Origin: Magnetospirillum fulvum
GTDB lineage: Bacteria; Pseudomonadota; Alphaproteobacteria; Rhodospirillales; Magnetospirillaceae
Assembly: GCF_900108475.1 (NCBI RefSeq)
Contig: NZ_FNWO01000004.1
Coordinates: 1-64,000 of the forward strand
DNA: 64,000 nucleotides
Reading direction: 5' to 3'
Positions 26,586 through 36,900 of this stretch are shown piece after piece. Under the pieces are notes generated by a model. The model was given only the letters and a program-made list of their open reading frames with translations. It ran no database searches and was not told the origin of the DNA. The stretch's first letter is position 1; every line of letters begins with the position of its first letter. The translations under genes were made by a program, and so were the position numbers.

Positions 26586-27491
26586 ATGTCGGAGGGGCAA
26601 CGCGATTCCGGGCCGGTGGTGCAAACCGAGGATTATTTTGCCGGATTGGCGGAATACCAGCATGCGCTGAGCGGCCATATGGATTGGCTGCGCGGCTGGT
26701 ACAGCGAAGTGCTCAACTGGGAATCCGGTTCCCGCGCTCCCCTGCCGATCTGTCCGTTCGAGGCGTGGTTCGACCAAGCGGGTGATGCGATTCTGGGCGG
26801 CTTTCCCGGCTTTGTCGCCCTGGGGGGGCTGCACCGCGAAATACACGACCGCGCCGACCGGATCACCGCCCGCGCCGAGTCGGGTCAGACCGTCACCACC
26901 TCGGATTACGAGGCGATGATGGCGCTGGTGCTGGCGTTTGGCACCGCCGCCCAGACGCTGGAGCGCGACGTCTGGCGCACGCTGGCCACGGTCGATCCGC
27001 TGACCGGTCTCGGCAATCGCCAGACGATGATGACGCAATTGATCGGCGAGCGCGACCGGGTGATCCGGTTGGGCCAGCCCTGTTGTATCGGTCTGGCCGA
27101 TATCGACCTGTTCAAGCGGATCAACGACACCTTTGGTCACGCCACCGGTGACCGGGTGCTGCGCGAGGTCGCGGAGTGCCTGCGCAACGCGGTGCGTCCC
27201 TACGACATTCTTTATCGTTATGGCGGCGAGGAATTCCTCGTCTGCCTGCCTGCCGCGACATTGGAGGCGGGGGCGCTGGTGCTGGACCGGATGCGTGTGG
27301 CGATCGCAGCGCTTCAGATCGCCGATTCCCACGGGACGCCGATCCCGGTCACGGTGACGTTCGGGCTGGCCCCGTTGTCGGGCGATGTCTCGGTCGAGGA
27401 ATCGTTCGAATACGCCGATATCGCCCTTTATAAGGGCAAGCTGGCCGGGCGCAATCGGGTGGTGATCCACATTCCGGAAACCGAGGGCTGA
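26586..27491 (+). CDS. Diguanylate cyclase with N-terminal CZB-like zinc-sensing domain
   Basis: About 301 residues. The N-terminal half carries the pattern of a chemoreceptor zinc-binding (CZB) domain: an early His in SGHMDWL, the cysteine in CPFEAWFD, and His-x3-His in LHREIHDRAD. The C-terminal half is a GGDEF cyclase. It starts at DPLTGLGNR, has ADIDLFKRINDTFGH and the active loop GGEEF, and has an RxxD inhibitory site (RPYD) five residues before it. The arrangement matches E. coli DgcZ, where zinc inhibits c-di-GMP synthesis. Cytoplasmic, with no membrane segment. An in-frame ATG five codons upstream is an alternative start. Confidence 0.85.
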   Translation: MSEGQRDSGPVVQTEDYFAGLAEYQHALSGHMDWLRGWYSEVLNWESGSRAPLPICPFEAWFDQAGDAILGGFPGFVALGGLHREIHDRADRITARAESGQTVTTSDYEAMMALVLAFGTAAQTLERDVWRTLATVDPLTGLGNRQTMMTQLIGERDRVIRLGQPCCIGLADIDLFKRINDTFGHATGDRVLREVAECLRNAVRPYDILYRYGGEEFLVCLPAATLEAGALVLDRMRVAIAALQIADSHGTPIPVTVTFGLAPLSGDVSVEESFEYADIALYKGKLAGRNRVVIHIPETEG

Positions 27492-27516
27492 TCCGTCGGT
27501 CTCGGTCGGGGAGAGA

Positions 27517-27548
27517 CCCGCCCCCTCTCCAACGGAGAACGGGGCGGG
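27517..27548. terminator. GC-rich hairpin between convergent genes
   Basis: CCCGCCCC (27517-27524) pairs with GGGGCGGG (27541-27548) between the diguanylate cyclase and the trcR stop codons. No T run, so probably a weak bidirectional terminator. Confidence 0.4.
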
Positions 27549-27555
27549 GGAAAGA

Positions 27556-28137
27556 TCAGACCTCGTCGTAGCCGACGCTGCGGTTCGGGGCGGGCTCGGC
27601 GGCGGGTGCAACCGGGCGGGCTCGGCCGGACAGGGCCACCGCCTTTTCCAGGTCGTTTTCGGTGCACATGCCAAGCGTCACCGGATTGCGCGGCTTGATG
27701 TTGGTGGCGTTCCAGTGGGTCTTGTCGCGAACCGCCAGAATCGTCTGCTTGGTGGTGCCGATCAGCTTCGAGATCGTCGCGTCGGACAATTCCGGGTGAT
27801 GCTTGATGATCCAGGCGATCGCGTCGGGGCGATCCTGGCGCTTCGACACCGGGGTATAGCGGGCTCCCTTCGGCTTCGAACGCGGCTGCGGAATGTCGGT
27901 GACGGTCAGCTTGAGGCGGCCGTCGGGGTTGATTTCGCAGCGTTCGATTTCGCTGCGGGTGACCTGACCGTTGGCGACGGGATCGAGACCGACGATGCCG
28001 GCAGCAACCTCGCCATCGGCGATGGCCTGGACCTCAAGCGGATGAAGGCCGCAGAAATCGGCGATCTGCTCGAAGGTGAGGGCGGTGTTCTCGACGAGCC
28101 ATACGGCGGTCGCCTTGGGCATCAGCGGCAGGGCCAT
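27556..28137 (-). CDS. trcR: Cell-cycle transcriptional regulator TrcR (DUF1013)
   Basis: A 193-residue protein of the alphaproteobacterial DUF1013/TrcR family. It opens MALPLMPKATAVWLVENTALTFEQIADFCGLHPLEVQAIADGEVA in family form. A second helical DNA-binding-like part follows (PDAIAWIIKHHPELSDATISKLIGTTKQTILAVRDKTHWN). The C-terminal tail is poorly conserved. TrcR is described as a cell-cycle transcription regulator in alphaproteobacteria. It faces the quinone oxidoreductase gene in tandem, with a 205-base gap that probably holds its promoter. Confidence 0.9.
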   Translation of the reverse strand: MALPLMPKATAVWLVENTALTFEQIADFCGLHPLEVQAIADGEVAAGIVGLDPVANGQVTRSEIERCEINPDGRLKLTVTDIPQPRSKPKGARYTPVSKRQDRPDAIAWIIKHHPELSDATISKLIGTTKQTILAVRDKTHWNATNIKPRNPVTLGMCTENDLEKAVALSGRARPVAPAAEPAPNRSVGYDEV

Positions 28138-28342
28138 GAATCCTCCTGAATGTCGACTGGTCCCGTTCGACCGGCTGTTTCACAGCCAGCTTCGGCGGGA
28201 AGGCATCCCTTCGCCCCGTTGGGCAAAACGGATCGTTCCCGCATGGATCGTTCAAATTCCGGCCGCGCGGGTACACCCGCAATACCGACCGGCGACGATC
28301 CGTGGAAATCACATCCTCTTATATGGGTGTTCTCAGCCCGGG

Positions 28343-29335
28343 TCAAACCGTCAACACGATCTTTCCGATATGTGTGTTGGCCTCCATCAGCCGATGCGCC
28401 CCGGCGGCGTCGGCCAAAGGGAAGGTGGCGTGGATCGGCGGCGCGATCCGGCCCTGGTCGAGCAGCGGCCACACCGTCCGGCGCAACGCCTCGGCCATCG
28501 CCGCCTTGCGGTCGTTCGATTGCGGCCGGAGCGTCGATCCGGTCAGGGTCAGACGCTTCAACATCACCGGCATCAAATTGACCTCGACGGTCGAGCCTTG
28601 CAGGAAGGCGATCGACACCAGCCGCCCGTCCGGTGCCAGCGCCTTGATGTTGCGGGCGACATAGCTGCCGCCGACCATGTCGAGAATCACATCGACGCCG
28701 CGTCCGCCGGTCGAACTCTTGATCACCTCGACGAAATCCTCGGTTTGGTAGTCGATGGCGCGGTCGGCTCCCAATTCGGCGCAGGCACGGGCCTTGTCCG
28801 GGCCGCCCGCGGTGGCGAACACGGTGGCGCCCAGCGCCTTGGCCAACTGAATCGCGGTGGTGCCGATCCCGCCGGCGCCGCCATGGACCAGCAGGCTCTC
28901 GCCGGCGACGAGGCGGCCGCGCTCGAACACATTGTGCCAGACGGTGAACAGCGTTTCGGGCAGGGCGCTCGCGCGGATGAAGTCAAAGCCCTCGGGCAGT
29001 CTCAGGCACAGCCGGGCATCGACGGCGCAATATTCGGCATAGCCGCCGCCGGGGACCAGGGCGCAGACCGCGCTGCCGATCGCAGGCTCGGTGACGCCGT
29101 CGCCCAAAGCGGCGACGGTGCCCGCGACTTCGAGGCCGGGCAGGTCCGACGCGCCGGGCGGGGGCGGATAAACGCCCTGGCGCTGGAGGACGTCGGGGCG
29201 GTTGATCCCGGCGGCGGCGACCCGGATCACCACTTCGCCCGGTCCGGGGATCGGCGTCGGCCGGGTGGCCAGCGTCAACACCTCGGGGGCTCCGGGGCGG
29301 GCGATCTCGATACAGGCCATGGTGTCGGGGGTCAT
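28343..29335 (-). CDS. NAD(P)H quinone oxidoreductase, PIG3-type
   Basis: A 330-residue zinc-free medium-chain reductase. GINRPDVLQRQGVYPPPPGASDLPGLEVAG is the diagnostic N-terminal part of the PIG3/QorA-like group. The NADPH site is LVHGGAGGIGTTAIQLAKALGA, and GSTLRPQSNDRKAAMAEAL is also characteristic. It should reduce quinones one or two electrons at a time. The ATG at 29335 (MTPDTMACIEI) gives a family-like start, and a longer upstream frame overlaps the divergent DUF1192 gene. Confidence 0.9.
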   Translation of the reverse strand: MTPDTMACIEIARPGAPEVLTLATRPTPIPGPGEVVIRVAAAGINRPDVLQRQGVYPPPPGASDLPGLEVAGTVAALGDGVTEPAIGSAVCALVPGGGYAEYCAVDARLCLRLPEGFDFIRASALPETLFTVWHNVFERGRLVAGESLLVHGGAGGIGTTAIQLAKALGATVFATAGGPDKARACAELGADRAIDYQTEDFVEVIKSSTGGRGVDVILDMVGGSYVARNIKALAPDGRLVSIAFLQGSTVEVNLMPVMLKRLTLTGSTLRPQSNDRKAAMAEALRRTVWPLLDQGRIAPPIHATFPLADAAGAHRLMEANTHIGKIVLTV

Positions 29336-29388
29336 CGTCGGTCCCTTTGCTGTTGTGGCGGCGACCAATCTGGTATGGTCAGGCCAGC

Positions 29389-29598
29389 ATGGCAAGAGAG
29401 GATGAGCGGCGGATGGACCAAGACGAGCTTGACCCCCGCGCTCCCGCCCCGACCGCGCCAAGGCCGCTTGACCCGCTGTCGGTCGAGGAACTGACCGCCT
29501 ATATCGCCCGGCTTGAGGCCGAAATCCTGCGTGCCCGGCAGGCGATCGCCGCCAAGGAAAAGGTCCGCGCCGGGGCCGAGGCTTTGTTCAGAAAATAA
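29389..29598 (+). CDS. DUF1192 family protein
   Basis: A 69-residue protein with the family pattern RPLDPLSVEELTAYIARLEAEILRARQAIAAKEKVRAGAEALFRK, a single charged coiled coil after a Pro-rich start. Found across alphaproteobacteria, function unknown. An alternative ATG lies eight codons in (MDQDEL). Its last 11 bases overlap the 3' end of the convergent kinase gene. Confidence 0.85.
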   Translation: MAREDERRMDQDELDPRAPAPTAPRPLDPLSVEELTAYIARLEAEILRARQAIAAKEKVRAGAEALFRK

Positions 29599-30910
29599 TC
29601 TGGGGATCGTCCGGGGGCGGGCGCAGTCGGACGGTGAAGCACGAGCCTTCGCCCTGACGGCTATCGACGCTGACGGTGCCGCCATGCATCTCGACGATCT
29701 GACGGACCATGTGCAGCCCGATCCCCGAACCAGAGACGCCGCGGGCATTCGACGCGCGGTGAAAGCGTTCGAAGATGCCCGACAAATCGTCCTCGGGGAT
29801 GCCGATGCCGTGATCGGCGACGGCGATAACGATCTCGCCCGCGTCGTGCTGGTGGGCCGAGACGAGGATGTCGGTCCCTTCGGGTGAATATTTGACCGCG
29901 TTGCCGATCAGATTGTTGAGTGCCAGGGCGATCAGGCCGGGATCGCCCCAGACCGACAGATTCGACTCGCCCTCGGTGCGGAAGCGGTGGGAGGGGGCGG
30001 CGATGCGGTGCTGGGTCAGGGTGACCTCGATCAGCGCCATCGGGTCGAACGATTGCTCGTGGATCACCATCGTGCCGCTGTCGAGCTGTTCGTCGGCGAG
30101 GCAGGTGTCGATCAGGCCGAGCAGGCGCTGGACCCCGCCCCGGATCGTCGCCAGCCGGGGCAGGCTGCCGGGATCGGCCTTGGCCGCCCGCATCTCCAGC
30201 ATCTGGGCGGCGGAATCGATGATCGCCAGCGGGGTGCGGAACTCGTGCGAGACCATCGACAGGAACTGGCGCAACTGGCGCTTGGCTTCGCTTTCGCGGG
30301 CCAGCGCGGTTTCGGCCCGCTGCTTCGAGCGGCCCAGCGCCTCGACCATGTCCTCAAGCTGCCGGGTCCGCTCGACCACCCGCTGTTCCAGACTGGCATT
30401 GAGCGAGGACAATTCGGTGTTGAGCCGGGCGATGGTGGCGATGTCGCGCCACGCCCGCAACGCGCCGACCAGGGCGGTATAGAGCTTCTGCGCGGTCAGC
30501 TCGGTCTTGCTTTTGTAATCGTTGATGTCATAGCCGACGACGACGTCGCGCTCGGGGGCGTCGCCGGGCTGGCCGGTGCGCAGGATGATCCGGATCTGGC
30601 CGTTTTTCATCTCGTCGCGGATGCGGCGGACCAGGCGCAGACCGGCGTCGGGCGTCTCCATCACCACGTCGAGCAGCATGACCGGAATATCGGGCGATTG
30701 GTCGAGCTGGGCCGCCGCTTCGGCGGCCGAGGCGGCGGCAACGCAACGGAAGCGCCGTCCCTCGAATTCCATGTCGCGCAGGATGATCTGGGTCATCTCC
30801 AACACCTGGGAATCGTCATCGACGACCAGGATCGTCCACGGCTCGGAAACAGCGGAGACGGCGGCGCGGGATTTGAGGCGAAGGCGGCGGGGCGGGATTT
30901 CCATCGGCAT
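29588..30910 (-). CDS. Response-regulator/histidine-kinase fusion (REC-HisKA-HATPase)
   Basis: A 440-residue cytoplasmic protein with the receiver domain first. In REC (residues 25-150) the acidic pair lies in LVVDDDSQV, the phosphoacceptor in MLLDVVME and the lysine in YDINDYKSKTEL. That last segment resembles the sequence after REC in DUF3369 proteins. A coiled coil follows (LNASLEQRVVERTRQLEDMVEAL). HisKA has the phosphorylated His in FLSMVSHEFRTPLAII. The HATPase has the N box NNLIGNAVKYS, DHGIGIP and GSGIGLHMV. Its ATG overlaps the stop of the OmpR-type regulator gene upstream (TGATG), so the two form one signalling unit. Confidence 0.92.
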   Translation of the reverse strand: MPMEIPPRRLRLKSRAAVSAVSEPWTILVVDDDSQVLEMTQIILRDMEFEGRRFRCVAAASAAEAAAQLDQSPDIPVMLLDVVMETPDAGLRLVRRIRDEMKNGQIRIILRTGQPGDAPERDVVVGYDINDYKSKTELTAQKLYTALVGALRAWRDIATIARLNTELSSLNASLEQRVVERTRQLEDMVEALGRSKQRAETALARESEAKRQLRQFLSMVSHEFRTPLAIIDSAAQMLEMRAAKADPGSLPRLATIRGGVQRLLGLIDTCLADEQLDSGTMVIHEQSFDPMALIEVTLTQHRIAAPSHRFRTEGESNLSVWGDPGLIALALNNLIGNAVKYSPEGTDILVSAHQHDAGEIVIAVADHGIGIPEDDLSGIFERFHRASNARGVSGSGIGLHMVRQIVEMHGGTVSVDSRQGEGSCFTVRLRPPPDDPQIIF

Positions 30911-31641
30911 CAGGCGGGGACGATTGCGGCGGCGAAGGCATAGCCGATGCCGTGAACGGATTCGATCGGCAGCGGCAGGCCGACCGCCTCGGCCCCCTTG
31001 GCGCGCAGGCGGCGGACCATCGAATCGACCGAGCGGTCGGCCGGATCCCAGCCACGTTTGCCCAGCGCGCGGAAGATTTCGTCGCGCGACACCGGCTCGC
31101 CGGGCCGCGACACCAGCAGCGAGATGAACACCCGTTCGTTGCCGGTCAGCTTCACCGCCCGTCCCTCGGGCGAGATCAGGGTCCAGGACAATTGGTCGAA
31201 GGTCCAGTCGATCGCGTTGGCGGCGGCGGGGAAGGAGGCGGGGGCGGGGCTGGACTTGCTCCGCTCGGTCTGCGTGGTCAGCTTCAGGCGGCGGGCGAGG
31301 CTGCGGACCTGCGCCTCCAATTCGCGCAATTCGATCGGCTTGACCAGATAGACGTCGGCCCCGATCTCCAGCCCGACCACCCGATCGACGTTCAACCCGC
31401 GCGCCGTCAGCATGATGATGCCGACGTCGGACTTGGCCCGCAATCGTCCGGCAATCGAAAACCCGCCTTCGCCCGGCAGGTTGATGTCGAGGATCAGGAT
31501 ATCGACCGGACCCCGTTCCAGCACAGAGTCGAGCGCGACGCCGTCGGCACAGCCTTCGACGTCGTGACCGCAGGCGCTGAGATATTCGACCAAATCCCCC
31601 AGAAGGTGAGATTCGTCTTCCACGATCGCGATGCGGGCCAT
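30910..31641 (-). CDS. OmpR-family response regulator
   Basis: A 243-residue regulator. The receiver has IVEDESHLL, LILDINLPGEGG (phosphoacceptor D) and the lysine in LVKPIE. The C-terminal winged helix runs from about residue 150 (LISPEGRAVKLTGNERVFISLLVSRPGEPVSRDEIFRALG, then SVDSMVRRLRAKGAE). It precedes and overlaps the REC-kinase fusion gene, its likely partner. Confidence 0.92.
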   Translation of the reverse strand: MARIAIVEDESHLLGDLVEYLSACGHDVEGCADGVALDSVLERGPVDILILDINLPGEGGFSIAGRLRAKSDVGIIMLTARGLNVDRVVGLEIGADVYLVKPIELRELEAQVRSLARRLKLTTQTERSKSSPAPASFPAAANAIDWTFDQLSWTLISPEGRAVKLTGNERVFISLLVSRPGEPVSRDEIFRALGKRGWDPADRSVDSMVRRLRAKGAEAVGLPLPIESVHGIGYAFAAAIVPA

Positions 31642-31690
31642 GAGGTTTCGCTTCCCGTTTTTTGGCGTTGTCCCGAGGCCAGCCTTATTT

Positions 31691-31725
31691 CGTCACATCA
31701 TAGCAATCAAAATCGGTATGTGACG
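31691..31725. promoter_or_regulatory. Inverted repeat CGTCACAT-N19-ATGTGACG in a divergent promoter region
   Basis: A perfect 8-bp inverted repeat lies 50 bases upstream of the OmpR-type regulator gene, between it and the debranching-enzyme gene. It could be an operator or a transcript hairpin. Confidence 0.35.
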
Positions 31726-31842
31726 AGTGGCTATCGGGAAAGTCGTATTGCGCCGAAAGCATAGGCCCCTCTGCGCTGCCCCTGGACAGATGGCGGCGGT
31801 GGAGTCACGCTGATTTCGGCCAATCAGCTTCGGAGGCCGCCG

Positions 31843-33801
31843 ATGGACCGCCTTGACCTTTGCCTGTCCGTCTCTGCCCCCGATCGACTGGGCGAGCGCG
31901 AATGGATGATCGCCAACGGATTGGCCGGGTACGCGTCGGGGCGGCTTGACGGTACCGTCTCTCGCCGCCACGACGGGCTTCTCGTTGCGGCCTTGCCGGT
32001 CTCGGGGCGGACGATCCTGCTCGACCGGGTCGAGGAAACCGTGATCCCCGCCGATGGCGCGCCGCCCTTCGCCCTGTTCGATGCCCTGGTCGAGGTGCGG
32101 TTGGAGCGGGGGCTGCCGGTGTGGCGCTTTGCCCGCGATGGACTCGAACTGGAACGCCGGGTGGTGATGCCGTGGCGGCAGAACACGACGTTGCTGTCCC
32201 ATCGTCTGCTTGCAGGCGGGGCGGACATCGGCCTCGATATCCGGCCCTGGATGCATTTTCGCGGCAATGACGGTCCCGCCGACCAGCCCTTATACCCGTC
32301 GGTGCTGTCCTGGCAGCAGGGCGGCCGGATCGAGGTGACCCAGGGGACGTTCCCGCCGCTGCGTCTGGCGGTGCGAGCGGCGGCGTGCTCGCTGATCCTG
32401 GGCGACGAGCGGACCGAGAGCGCGTTCTATCCGATCGAGGCCGAGCGCGATTACACCGCGCACGGGCCGGTCTGGAGTCCGGGGCGCTTCGCGCTGCGAC
32501 TGGGGGCGGAGGGGGCGGAGCTGATCGCCTCGGCCGAACCGTGGGGGGCGGCGCTGGCCCAGAATGCCGACGCGGCGTGGGCGGCAGAGACGGGGCGGCG
32601 TGACCGGCTGATCGCCCATGCCGTCCCCGCCGTTCGCGATCCGGTCGGGCGGCAATTGGTGGTGGCCGCCGATGCGTTTCTGTTCGAGCCGCGCGGCCGC
32701 TTTGACCTTGCCGCCCGCTCGCTGGCCCAGGGCAACGAGGTCCGTAGCGTCATCGCCGGGTATCCCTGGTTCAACGATTGGGGCCGCGACACGATGATCG
32801 CGCTGGAAGGGCTGACCCTGGTGACCGGCCGCCCCGACGAGGCGCGGCGCATCCTGCTGACCTTTGCCGCCTACGAGCGCGACGGGCTGATTCCCAACAA
32901 CATCCCCGATGGCGGCACCGAGGGGGTCTATCACGCCGCCGATGCCAGTTTGTGGTTCTTTCATGCCCTCGACCGCTATCTGGTCGCGACCGGCGACGAC
33001 GAGACGCTGGACCTGATCCTGCCGGTGGTGCGCCGGAGTCTCGATGCTCACCGCGCCGGAACCCGGTTCGGCATCGGCGTTGATCCCGCCGACGGCTTGC
33101 TGCGCCAAGGTGCCGAAGGCTACATGCTGACCTGGATGGATTCGGCGACGCCGCGTAGGGGCAAGGCGGTCGAGATCAACGCGCTGTGGTACAACGCGCT
33201 GACGGTGATGGCGGGGTGGCTTGACACGGTCGGTGACGGGGACGGAGCCGCCCAGGCGCAAGTCGAGGCGGCGCGGCTGCGCGAGTCCTTCAACCGCCGT
33301 TTCTGGAATCCCCACACCGGCTTTCTGTTCGATCTGATCGATGGCGAGGCGGGCGACGATCCGGCCTGCCGCTGCAACCAGCTTCTGGCGCTGTCGCTGC
33401 CCCATCCGGTGCTGGAGCCCGCGCATTGGGCCGCAGTGCTCGACGTGGTCGAACGCCGCTTGCTGACTCCGTTCGGGCTGCGCTCGCTCGATCCCGCCGC
33501 CCCGGATTACCGCCCGTCTTATGCCGGAGACCTTCACGCCCGCGATTTTGCCTATCATCGCGGCACGGTGTGGGCGTGGTTGATCGGCCCGTTCGTCGAT
33601 GCCTGGCTGAAAGTCCATCCCGGCGACCGCGCCGGGGCGCGGCGGGTGCTGTCCGGTCTGGCCGGTCATCTGGATGATTTTTGTGTCGGCACCATCGCCG
33701 AAGTGTTCGACGGCGATTCGCCGCACCGGCCGCGCGGCTGTACCGCCCAGGCCTGGAGCGTTGCGGAGACTCTGCGCGCCTGGGCCAACAGCGCTCCTTA
33801 A
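31843..33801 (+). CDS. Glycogen debranching enzyme (amylo-alpha-1,6-glucosidase type)
   Basis: A 652-residue enzyme of the archaeal/bacterial GDE type (GH133-like). The N-terminal beta-rich domain starts EWMIANGLAGYASGRLDG, the usual mark of this family. The C-terminal (alpha/alpha)6 barrel holds GYPWFNDWGRDTMIALEGLTL, IPNNIPDGG, YHAADASLWFFHAL, YMLTWMDS and YHRGTVWAWLIGPF. It should hydrolyse alpha-1,6 branches of glycogen or maltodextrin. No other glycogen genes are adjacent. Confidence 0.93.
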   Translation: MDRLDLCLSVSAPDRLGEREWMIANGLAGYASGRLDGTVSRRHDGLLVAALPVSGRTILLDRVEETVIPADGAPPFALFDALVEVRLERGLPVWRFARDGLELERRVVMPWRQNTTLLSHRLLAGGADIGLDIRPWMHFRGNDGPADQPLYPSVLSWQQGGRIEVTQGTFPPLRLAVRAAACSLILGDERTESAFYPIEAERDYTAHGPVWSPGRFALRLGAEGAELIASAEPWGAALAQNADAAWAAETGRRDRLIAHAVPAVRDPVGRQLVVAADAFLFEPRGRFDLAARSLAQGNEVRSVIAGYPWFNDWGRDTMIALEGLTLVTGRPDEARRILLTFAAYERDGLIPNNIPDGGTEGVYHAADASLWFFHALDRYLVATGDDETLDLILPVVRRSLDAHRAGTRFGIGVDPADGLLRQGAEGYMLTWMDSATPRRGKAVEINALWYNALTVMAGWLDTVGDGDGAAQAQVEAARLRESFNRRFWNPHTGFLFDLIDGEAGDDPACRCNQLLALSLPHPVLEPAHWAAVLDVVERRLLTPFGLRSLDPAAPDYRPSYAGDLHARDFAYHRGTVWAWLIGPFVDAWLKVHPGDRAGARRVLSGLAGHLDDFCVGTIAEVFDGDSPHRPRGCTAQAWSVAETLRAWANSAP

Positions 33802-33930
33802 GTGCGATGCGGCCTTGATCTCGGTGACGGGCTCTCATAACCTATGGTATAGTCCAATGGGCATGGGCGGCGGGGGCGGGTCCGTGTGGCTTCGCCCCCC
33901 GACCGGGAAACAGTGCGGAGGGATCGTTCG

Positions 33931-36900
33931 GTGAGCGCCAAGGCATCGCCAACTGGGCCGGTCGCTCCGCCCGGATTGCGGGGACAATCGGGGCTACGGC
34001 GTCTGGGCATGATGCGGCTGCTCGACACCTGCCCGCTGGGCATCGTGATCTGCGACCGCGACAACCGCATCCTTTATGCCAATCAGGCGATCGGGACGCT
34101 GGTCGGGCTCGACCGGGTGACGCTGACCGGGGGCATGCTGCGCAACCTGTTCAAGCGCGTCGATCTCCATGACCGGTTGTTCAGCGCTGCTTTGCGGCTC
34201 GACCCGGTGCGCGACTGCCTTGCCGAGATGCGCAGTCTGCACCGCCCGATCCTGTGGGCCGAGATCACCATCGAATCGACAACCTTCAACGATACCGACG
34301 CCGAACTGGTGTGGGTAAAGGACGTGACCGCCCAGCGGATGGCCGAAGACGGGCTGGAGCGGGTGTTTAACGCGGTGCCCCAGCCCTTCTTCCTGATCAA
34401 TGGCGAAAGCGGCAACATCATTCGCGCCAGCCGCCGCGCCAACGAATTGTTCACGGTCGGCCGCTCGAGCGAGGGGCTGGGGATGGACAGCATCGTCGGC
34501 GCCAAGGAGTGGAAGTCCTTCCTGCGCCATTTGGGCGAGGGCGGGTATGTCGAGCAGTTCGAACTCGACCTCAGCACCGCCTATGGCGAAGTCCTGCCCG
34601 CCGCCTTGTCCGGCCAGACGGTGACCTGGGAAGAGGAGCGCTGCGTGCTGGTCGGCATCTCCGACCTGACGGAACGGCGCAAGGCCGACGAGACGCTCCG
34701 TCGCTTCTTCGACGCCGCGCCGCTGGCGATGATCCTGGCCCGCCTGCCGGGCGGCGAGATGATCCGCGCCAACCGCCGGGCTTCGGAATTGTTTGAATCC
34801 GGCAGCACCGGGGCGGTGACGCTGGAAGGTTTCATGGGGGCGGAGGCCAGCGCCGCCTTTATCGACAATCTGTGCAATGGCGGCTTCGTCGAGGGATATG
34901 TGACGATGCTCGACACCGGCTATGGCGAGCGCTTCTGGGCGCTGGTGTCGGGGCAGGTGCTGGAGATCGACGACCAGCGCTGCGTGCTGATCGGGGTGGT
35001 CGATATCACCGACCGCAAGCGCGCCGAGGCGAATCTGCTCGCCGCCAAGGACGTCGCCGAAAAGGCCACCCAGGCCAAGTCGATGTTCCTTGCCGTGATG
35101 AGCCACGAAATCCGCACCCCGATGAACGGCATCCAGGGCATGCTGGAGATGCTGTCTTTGACCGCGCTCAACGAGGATCAGGCCGACATGGTCAAGATCG
35201 TCCGCGAATCGTCATCGACCCTGCTGACGATCATCAACGATATCCTTGATTTTTCGAAGATCGAGTCCGGCCAGATGACCCTGGAGCGGGTCGAGGTCGA
35301 TATCCGCGATCTGGTCGAAAGCGCGGTCGAGATCGTCGCCCCTCGGGCCAAGGAGACCGGGATCGAACTGGCGTGGTGTGCCGCTCCCGGCGTTCCCTTG
35401 CTGTGGATCGGCGATCCGGTGCGGCTGCGCCAGATATTGCTCAATTTGCTGGGTAATGCCGTCAAATTCACCTCGCAAGGTGCGGTGGTAATCCGCATCT
35501 CGGCCGATGGGTGCGGCGGCGGCGGCGACCGAAGAGTCGCCCGCTTCGAGGTCACCGATACCGGGATCGGCCTCACCGACGAGCAGATGACGCGGCTGTT
35601 TCAGCCGTTCAGTCAGGCCGACGCCTCGACCACCCGCCAGTTCGGCGGGACCGGCCTGGGGCTGTCGATCTGCCACCGTCTGGTCAATCTGATGGGCGGG
35701 GCGATCGGGGTGACCAGTGTCCATGGCAAGGGCTCGACGTTCTGGTTCGACCTGCCGCTCGATCAGTGCGCCCTTCCCGCCCCGCCGCCGCAAAGCCTGC
35801 GCGGGCAGCGGATTCTGGTGCTGGACGATCTGGCCGAAAGCCGCGAGCATATCGCGGGTATTTTGACCAGTCACGGGGCCGAGGTGGTCGCCGCCGCCGA
35901 TGGCGACGCCGCGTTGGCCGCGATCGAGGCGGGGCCGGTCGCGCTGGCGATCATTGATGCGCCGCTGCTGACACCCGCGCTGGTCGGACGGGTGGGCGGA
36001 AGCCGTGTGCTGGTTGCCGCGCTGACCGAGCCGCCCAGCGGCGACGAGTGGGACGGTCTGACCCTGATCAAGCCCGCGCGCGAATTCGTTATGCTGCGTC
36101 AGGTCCGCCGGGTGCTCAATCTCGAAAATCCGGTCGAACCCGAAACCGCGCCGCCGCCGACCCAGGCGACCCCGCAATTGACCCGCGACGAGGCGCTGGC
36201 CTGTGGCCGCCTGATCCTGGTCGCCGAGGACAATCCAACCAACCGTCTGGTGATCGGTCGCCAGTTGACCCGTCTCGGCCATGCCTTCGAGATGGCCGAG
36301 GACGGCGAGGCCGCCTGGGAGGCGCTGGCCGCCACCCGGTTCGGTCTGCTGCTGTCCGATTGCTCGATGCCGCGCCTCGACGGCTACGATCTGACCCGGC
36401 GTATTCGCGCCGCCGAGACCGGAACGGCGGCTCACCTTCCGATTATCGCCCTGACCGCCAACGCGATGGAGGAAGACGCGATGCGCTGCCGCGAGGCCGG
36501 GATGGACGATTATCTGTCCAAGCCGGTGTCGCTCGACCGGCTGGCCGCGCTGCTCGAATCCTATCTGCCTGCGGTGGGGACGGTCGCAGAAGAAGAACCT
36601 GCCGCCGCTCCTCCCGTGCCCGAGGCCGAGACGGCGGCGGCGGAGGAGGATACCCCCGCTCCGGTCAATCTCGCCGGTCTGACCGAGATTCTGGGCGATG
36701 CCGATGCCGAAGTGTTCGCCGAGATTCTGGCCTTCTTCGTCGAAGCTTTCGGCGAATTGAACGAACGGCTCGATCAGGCGGTCGCCGGGCGCGACCGGGC
36801 CGCCTTGCGTGCCACCGCCCACGCCGCCAAGGGGGCCGCGCGCAACGCCGCGTGTCCCCGTCTGGGCGATATCCTTGCCGAAATTGAGATGCGGGCGGAC

